From: Turbatrix aceti
Taxonomy: Eukaryota; Nematoda; Chromadorea; Rhabditida; Panagrolaimidae
Reading direction: 5' to 3'
Assembly (NCBI GenBank): GCA_963969345.1
Contig: OZ017766.1
Span: 9,920,001-9,984,000, forward strand
DNA length: 64,000 nt
Positions 60,464-64,000 of the stretch are shown here, in pieces (the stretch's first letter is position 1; the number at the start of each line of letters is the position of its first letter). The notes under the pieces are model-generated. The model saw only the letters and a list, made by a program, of their open reading frames with translations, did not search any database and had not been told where the DNA came from. A program made the translations under genes and the position numbers.

Positions 60464-60835
60464 CTACTCCAACTGATATTGCTGCCGCAGTTGTTCAAGG
60501 AGGAGGTCACTCTCCTCAATAATAATCCGAAGACGTTCTTCAAACGCCTGCACATTCGCCAAGCGAAGTATCCAACGGGGGAGTTCTGCCGGCGGCGACG
60601 GCATTGGCGCTGCTGGCGGGGGCGGAACGGATGGCGTCGAAGAGGATTCTGGCGACGACGACGGGGACGCCACCACTGACGATGGAGCGGATGTTGCCGA
60701 CGACGTGGATGTCGCCGAAGATGCCACCGACATGATTGACGACGCCGAAACCGGCCGAGGAGGTTTGAAGCCGTTCGGCTTCGTCAACGGTGACGGAATT
60801 TTTGGAGCATACGACTTTCGAGTGTACGGTGCCAT
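60464..60835 (-). CDS. Small Ser/Pro-rich protein with C-terminal helix, 123 residues (paralogue A)
   Basis: Single coding exon starting at MAPYTRKSYAPKIPSPL; two bases before the ATG is an acceptor-like ctttttttag, suggesting a spliced leader or a 5'UTR intron. The N-terminal 25 residues and the C-terminal 40 (LPRWILRLA, EERLRIIIEESDLLLEQL) are shared with the gene at 61351; between them lies a Ser/Ala/Pro-rich low-complexity linker. The C-terminal part looks like an amphipathic or coiled-coil helix. Function unknown; no signal peptide or enzyme motif. Minus-strand AATAAA is at 60385-60390. It is divergently arranged with its paralogue, with an inverted-repeat spacer between. Confidence 0.7.
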   Translation of the reverse strand: MAPYTRKSYAPKIPSPLTKPNGFKPPRPVSASSIMSVASSATSTSSATSAPSSVVASPSSSPESSSTPSVPPPPAAPMPSPPAELPRWILRLANVQAFEERLRIIIEESDLLLEQLRQQYQLE

Positions 60836-60894
60836 ATCTAAAAAAAGCAAGTAGAGTTTTGTAAGCAGCAAAAATCAACAAATGACTATCTAAT

Positions 60895-61275
60895 TTTTTT
60901 TTAAATTCGTTGCCATAATCGCCGACGATAGTTTCCACCCACCGAAGACGACTGACTCCACTTTTGGAATACCTGCTTTCCCAGGTGCACAAGGCATGGG
61001 AAGTGACAAGTAGACATCAGCAAGGAATGGCCGGCTGCTGCCAAATCGCGCGCGCTTGCTTTCATTTGTCCGGCAAGCATGCCAAACTTGTCCACACAAA
61101 ACGGCGATCACTGCGAATTTTTTTCTGGTATCGCAGCTCTGTGTGAACAATTTTGGCAGTTTTGCAAGCGCGCGCGATTCGGCAGCAGCCTTCAAAAATT
61201 CCTTGCTGATGTCTACAGTAGCCTTCGTTGGGTGGAAACTATCGTTGGCGATTATGGCATGAAACAGAAATGAAT
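60895..61275. repeat. Inverted-repeat spacer between the two small paralogues
   Basis: The left side (gtagacatcagcaaggaatg, ctgccaaatcgcgcgcgc, and gtttccaccca at 60940-60950) is mirrored on the right (gcgcgcgcgattcggcag, ccttgctgatgtctac, gggtggaaac), centred near 61100. The inverted duplication thus includes the genes and their 5' flanks. The shared spacer probably acts as a bidirectional promoter. Confidence 0.8.
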
Positions 61276-61350
61276 TAGTAGGTAGTCATTCGTTGATTTT
61301 TGTTGCTTACTGGACACAGCTTGCTTTTTTAGATTCTAGATACATACGCG

Positions 61351-61668
61351 ATGGCTCCTTACAACAGAAAGTCATACGCTCCTAAGATCCCCTCCCCTCT
61401 GACAAAACCCAACGGATTCAAAGTCCCGCGGCTGTCTTCATCGTCGTCGACGTTGTCGGCACCTTCGTCTTCATCGTCATCCGCATCGGCACCTTCGTCC
61501 TCATCGGTGCCGGCAACGTCATCGCCGCCGGTTACGCTCTCGCTCCCTCGCTGGATGATACTTCTGGCGAAAGCGAAGACGCATGAAGAACGTCTTCGCG
61601 TCATCATCGAGGAGTCCGACCTCCTCCTTGAGAAACTGAAGCAAGAAAGAGACAACGACTACGTCTAA
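61351..61668 (+). CDS. Small Ser-rich protein with C-terminal helix, 105 residues (paralogue B)
   Basis: Single coding exon starting MAPYNRKSYAPKIPSPL, a paralogue of the minus-strand gene ending at 60464. The Ser-rich linker is shorter and differs in composition, while both ends are conserved (LPRWMILLA, EERLRVIIEESDLLLEKL), which suggests selection on the ends and free drift of the linker. An acceptor-like cttgcttttttag lies 18 bp before the ATG, in the same relative place as in the paralogue. AATAAA is at 61735-61740. Function unknown. The 9.5-kb duplication junction lies 173 bp after the stop. Confidence 0.72.
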   Translation: MAPYNRKSYAPKIPSPLTKPNGFKVPRLSSSSSTLSAPSSSSSSASAPSSSSVPATSSPPVTLSLPRWMILLAKAKTHEERLRVIIEESDLLLEKLKQERDNDYV

Positions 61669-61841
61669 TCACGTTTCTCTTTTTTTTGCTATCGTTTTTT
61701 TTATTTTCATTTTATGTATGTTGGATAAAATTTTAATAAATTTATCATTTTTCAAAAAGTCGATAACAAGCTAATGGTATATTTATCTCGGGAGCAAACA
61801 AAACTTTTTTAAATTTTCTGTTTTTATTTCTGACCAAAAAG

Positions 61842-64000
61842 GTCATGTGCGTTTCATTTCCGTGTCATATATACCTCACGCCCCTGTCATAAAAATAACT
61901 ACTCAACGTACATATGAATTCTGCATGACACATATATGAAAATGGATTGTCCGTGTATGCACACTTTGTCCTTTGCCCATCCTTCGTTAACTTCATTAAC
62001 TCTCTTCTTCGTCGTCGTCTTCCGCAACGAAGATTTTTTTTTTTCTGTTGTCGGGAGCTATAAATATGAGAGATGTATTTTGAACTTGCTTCATTCATTT
62101 GGAGAAACTGTAGGATTTTTTTATGGGGATGGTTTTTGGAGTTTGGGTTTTTACGTTTCTATGGAAATTTTTTTGGGTTATTCAAAAATATTTTTTTACA
62201 AAATATAAATTTTTTTTTGAAAAAAAAATTGTCTACAAAACAAACGTTTTCAATCGTGTACATAAATATTTTTTTTTTAAACAAAAAACATCCAGCAATT
62301 TTTTTTTTCAGAAGACAAAATGGCCGAGGCACACAGCATCTCAGCTCTGAGTCTCCACCTATCCCACGATGGCATCTCCGTAACCTATGACCAGGAATTG
62401 CTTCGCGATATCTGGCACGCTTTTTCCAGGGGTTACAAAAAGAGATTTGCCAAGTTTAAGGTATCAAAAAACCGTCTTCACAAAAAATATTAAATTATAA
62501 TAATTTTTTTTTCAGAACGATTTTGCCACCGGTATCTGGCCTGCCAATTTTGCGTCTCTGGCGCTCGTCGTTGTGACGTCACTTTTTGTGGCATTTTTCA
62601 ATTGCGATTCAACTTTAGGAATTGCATCCTTTTTTAGAAATTATGTGTTTTATTTTATTTTCGGGTAAGTTTTTTTTGCAAAAAAAATTTATTTTTACAT
62701 ATTCAAATATTTTTAAAATATTAAATTTGTAATTTTTGTAAAACATCAAAAAATTTACCGTAACTTTTCGCGGAACAAATAAAATTCAAAAAATACCCGA
62801 TATTTTTTATCAAAAATTTTTTTGTCTGCAAAAAAAAGGAAAATGGACTTTGTCCCCCTTCAAAAAAAATCTACCGTACTTCCGTTTTTTTGCACATTGT
62901 GTTTTACGACCCGTGGACCACGTTTACCCTCGTGACGCCAACCAGATGAGTAGCGCGTCGTCCTTGATTACCTGCTCTTAACCGGGTTCGTCCGTCCGCC
63001 GGTGTACCAAATTTGACTTAACCAAAAAAAATCGAATCTATGTATTTACATTAGAAAGATTTTTTTAATACACATGTATGTAGAAATCTCTCTGCCTACC
63101 ACACTGATTTGTAGGGTAACCTAATCCATCAATTGTCAGAACCCACCTTGTGGTGGTCAATCAACCGAACGAATTTTGTCTCTTACTATCTTTCTTTCTT
63201 TTTTTTTATGAGAGAAGACGGGGAAAAATGGACTTTATTCGATCGTGATCAACATAGCAAACCATGTGTTGTCGTAGGCAATCAACAAATGTGTGTTTAC
63301 GTAAAGTGACGGAACTTGGATGAACGCACGGAAGATAAAAATGGGCGGAGTGGTCAAAGTCCATTTTTAAGTTCATTTTCTGGTCGGCGGGGTAAAAATA
63401 GACACTGAATGGGGAGTAAAAATTTTAAAGGAAGAATCAAAGAGCAGTTATAAATTTTTGCAGGTGTTCAAATTTTTGAACTTGTAATTTATAATACAAT
63501 TAATTAGTGAATAAAAATAGTATTGCACATAAAAAAATTAAGAAAACGCAAAACTAAATGACATTTTTTTTCAAATGAGGAAAAATTTTTGGATTTTTTC
63601 AAAAAAAAGATCGAAATTTAGGAACTTGTCCTAAAAACTTTCGGATTTTGATAATCTGCAATTTTTTACGGCACAAAAAAAGTTTTGTTGCAACACTAAA
63701 AAAATGTTTCCTAAAATTTAAAATTTTCCTAAAAAATGTCCTAATTTAGAAAATTAGTCATCTTTTTTCAAATTCTGAAAAAAAATGCAAAATTAAATAA
63801 AAAAATAATTTTTCATTTTCAGCCCAGGATTCTGGTCAAAATACTGCGCAGTGGTGGTAGCGGGTGTCCTTCTATGGCTTTTACTCATCCAAGTTCTCCG
63901 ACTCTTCATCAAGACTCTTCTCTCGTACAAAGGATGGATGTACGAAAGCCCCCACAACGGAAAAATTTCAGCGAAAACCAAATTGTGGTTTGTAAGTTGT
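61842..64000 (+). repeat. Direct repeat of 52341-54499, offset 9,501 bp
   Basis: Starts gtcatgtgcgtttc in both places and runs to the window end. All open frames shift by exactly 9,501 bp and translate identically, and intron and flank stretches compared by eye show no difference. It begins inside the TIR element at 50852-52456, so the right TIR is repeated at 61906-61957. Confidence 0.93.
62320..63991 (+). CDS. cpt-1: Second copy of carnitine O-palmitoyltransferase 1, first three exons (cut by window end)
   Basis: Exons 62320-62460, 62516-62664 and 63823-63991 encode the same first 153 residues as the gene at 52819, including both membrane helices, and the donor after exon 3 is intact. The 478 bp upstream of the start and the introns are also the same. 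Either this is a very recent tandem duplicate of at least the 5' half of the gene, or it is an assembly artefact from a collapsed or misjoined repeat or haplotype. The acyltransferase domain, if present, lies beyond the window. Confidence 0.85.

Noticed and set aside
60890..61262. Several overlapping frames in the spacer between the two small paralogues
   Set aside because: Mirrored on both strands by the inverted repeat and lacking conserved starts; better explained as promoter/5' region.

Overview
The window is AT-rich animal nuclear DNA, most likely from a nematode. The genes have short introns with T-rich acceptors ending in CAG or TAG, acceptor-like sites directly upstream of several start codons (compatible with spliced-leader trans-splicing), AATAAA signals, and proteins of animal families with nematode-like sequence. 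A tardigrade or other small ecdysozoan cannot be excluded. Coding models were built by hand from splice signals and reading-frame phase, without alignment.

Layout. (1) 1-9000 holds ordinary metabolic genes: the tail of one cathepsin A-like serine carboxypeptidase, a complete intronless tandem paralogue, a convergent minus-strand glutamate transporter (EAAT type), and a histidine acid phosphatase. (2) 9000-14900 is gene-free and packed with short nonautonomous transposon-like elements whose interiors are made of a few repeated, self-complementary words. (3) 14948-39848 is the most unusual region: two adjacent same-strand multi-exon genes. The first encodes an 892-residue protein ending in an OTU-like cysteine-protease fold. 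The second encodes a predicted 3,426-residue protein with a complete set of SecA-type helicase motifs in its middle, a Gly-rich collagen-like region near the N terminus and a hydrophobic segment near the C terminus. Spliceosomal introns, several filled by kilobase-long foldback transposons, show that this is a eukaryotic gene and not bacterial contamination. (4) 39849-52800 is mostly noncoding, with a Tc1/mariner-type foldback element, two very small candidate genes (33 aa; a 100-aa secreted Cys-rich protein) and a TIR element enclosing what look like captured exons. (5) 52819-57112 is a complete carnitine palmitoyltransferase 1 gene (801 aa). (6) 58265-61668 carries a small retropepsin-like gene with a hAT-like MITE just upstream of its start, and a head-to-head inverted pair of small paralogous genes. 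(7) 61842-64000 repeats 52341-54499 with a constant 9,501-bp offset, so a second CPT1 copy starts here and runs off the end.

The serine carboxypeptidase, acid phosphatase, transporter and CPT1 genes are unrelated housekeeping functions and show no shared pathway. The OTU-like and SecA-like genes may belong together because they are adjacent, same-strand, similar in style (giant, Lys/Asn/Glu-rich, hydrophobic segment) and unlike anything else in the window. Two 200-N gaps (20087-20286 and 31294-31493) sit at the edges of palindromic elements inside introns of the giant gene.
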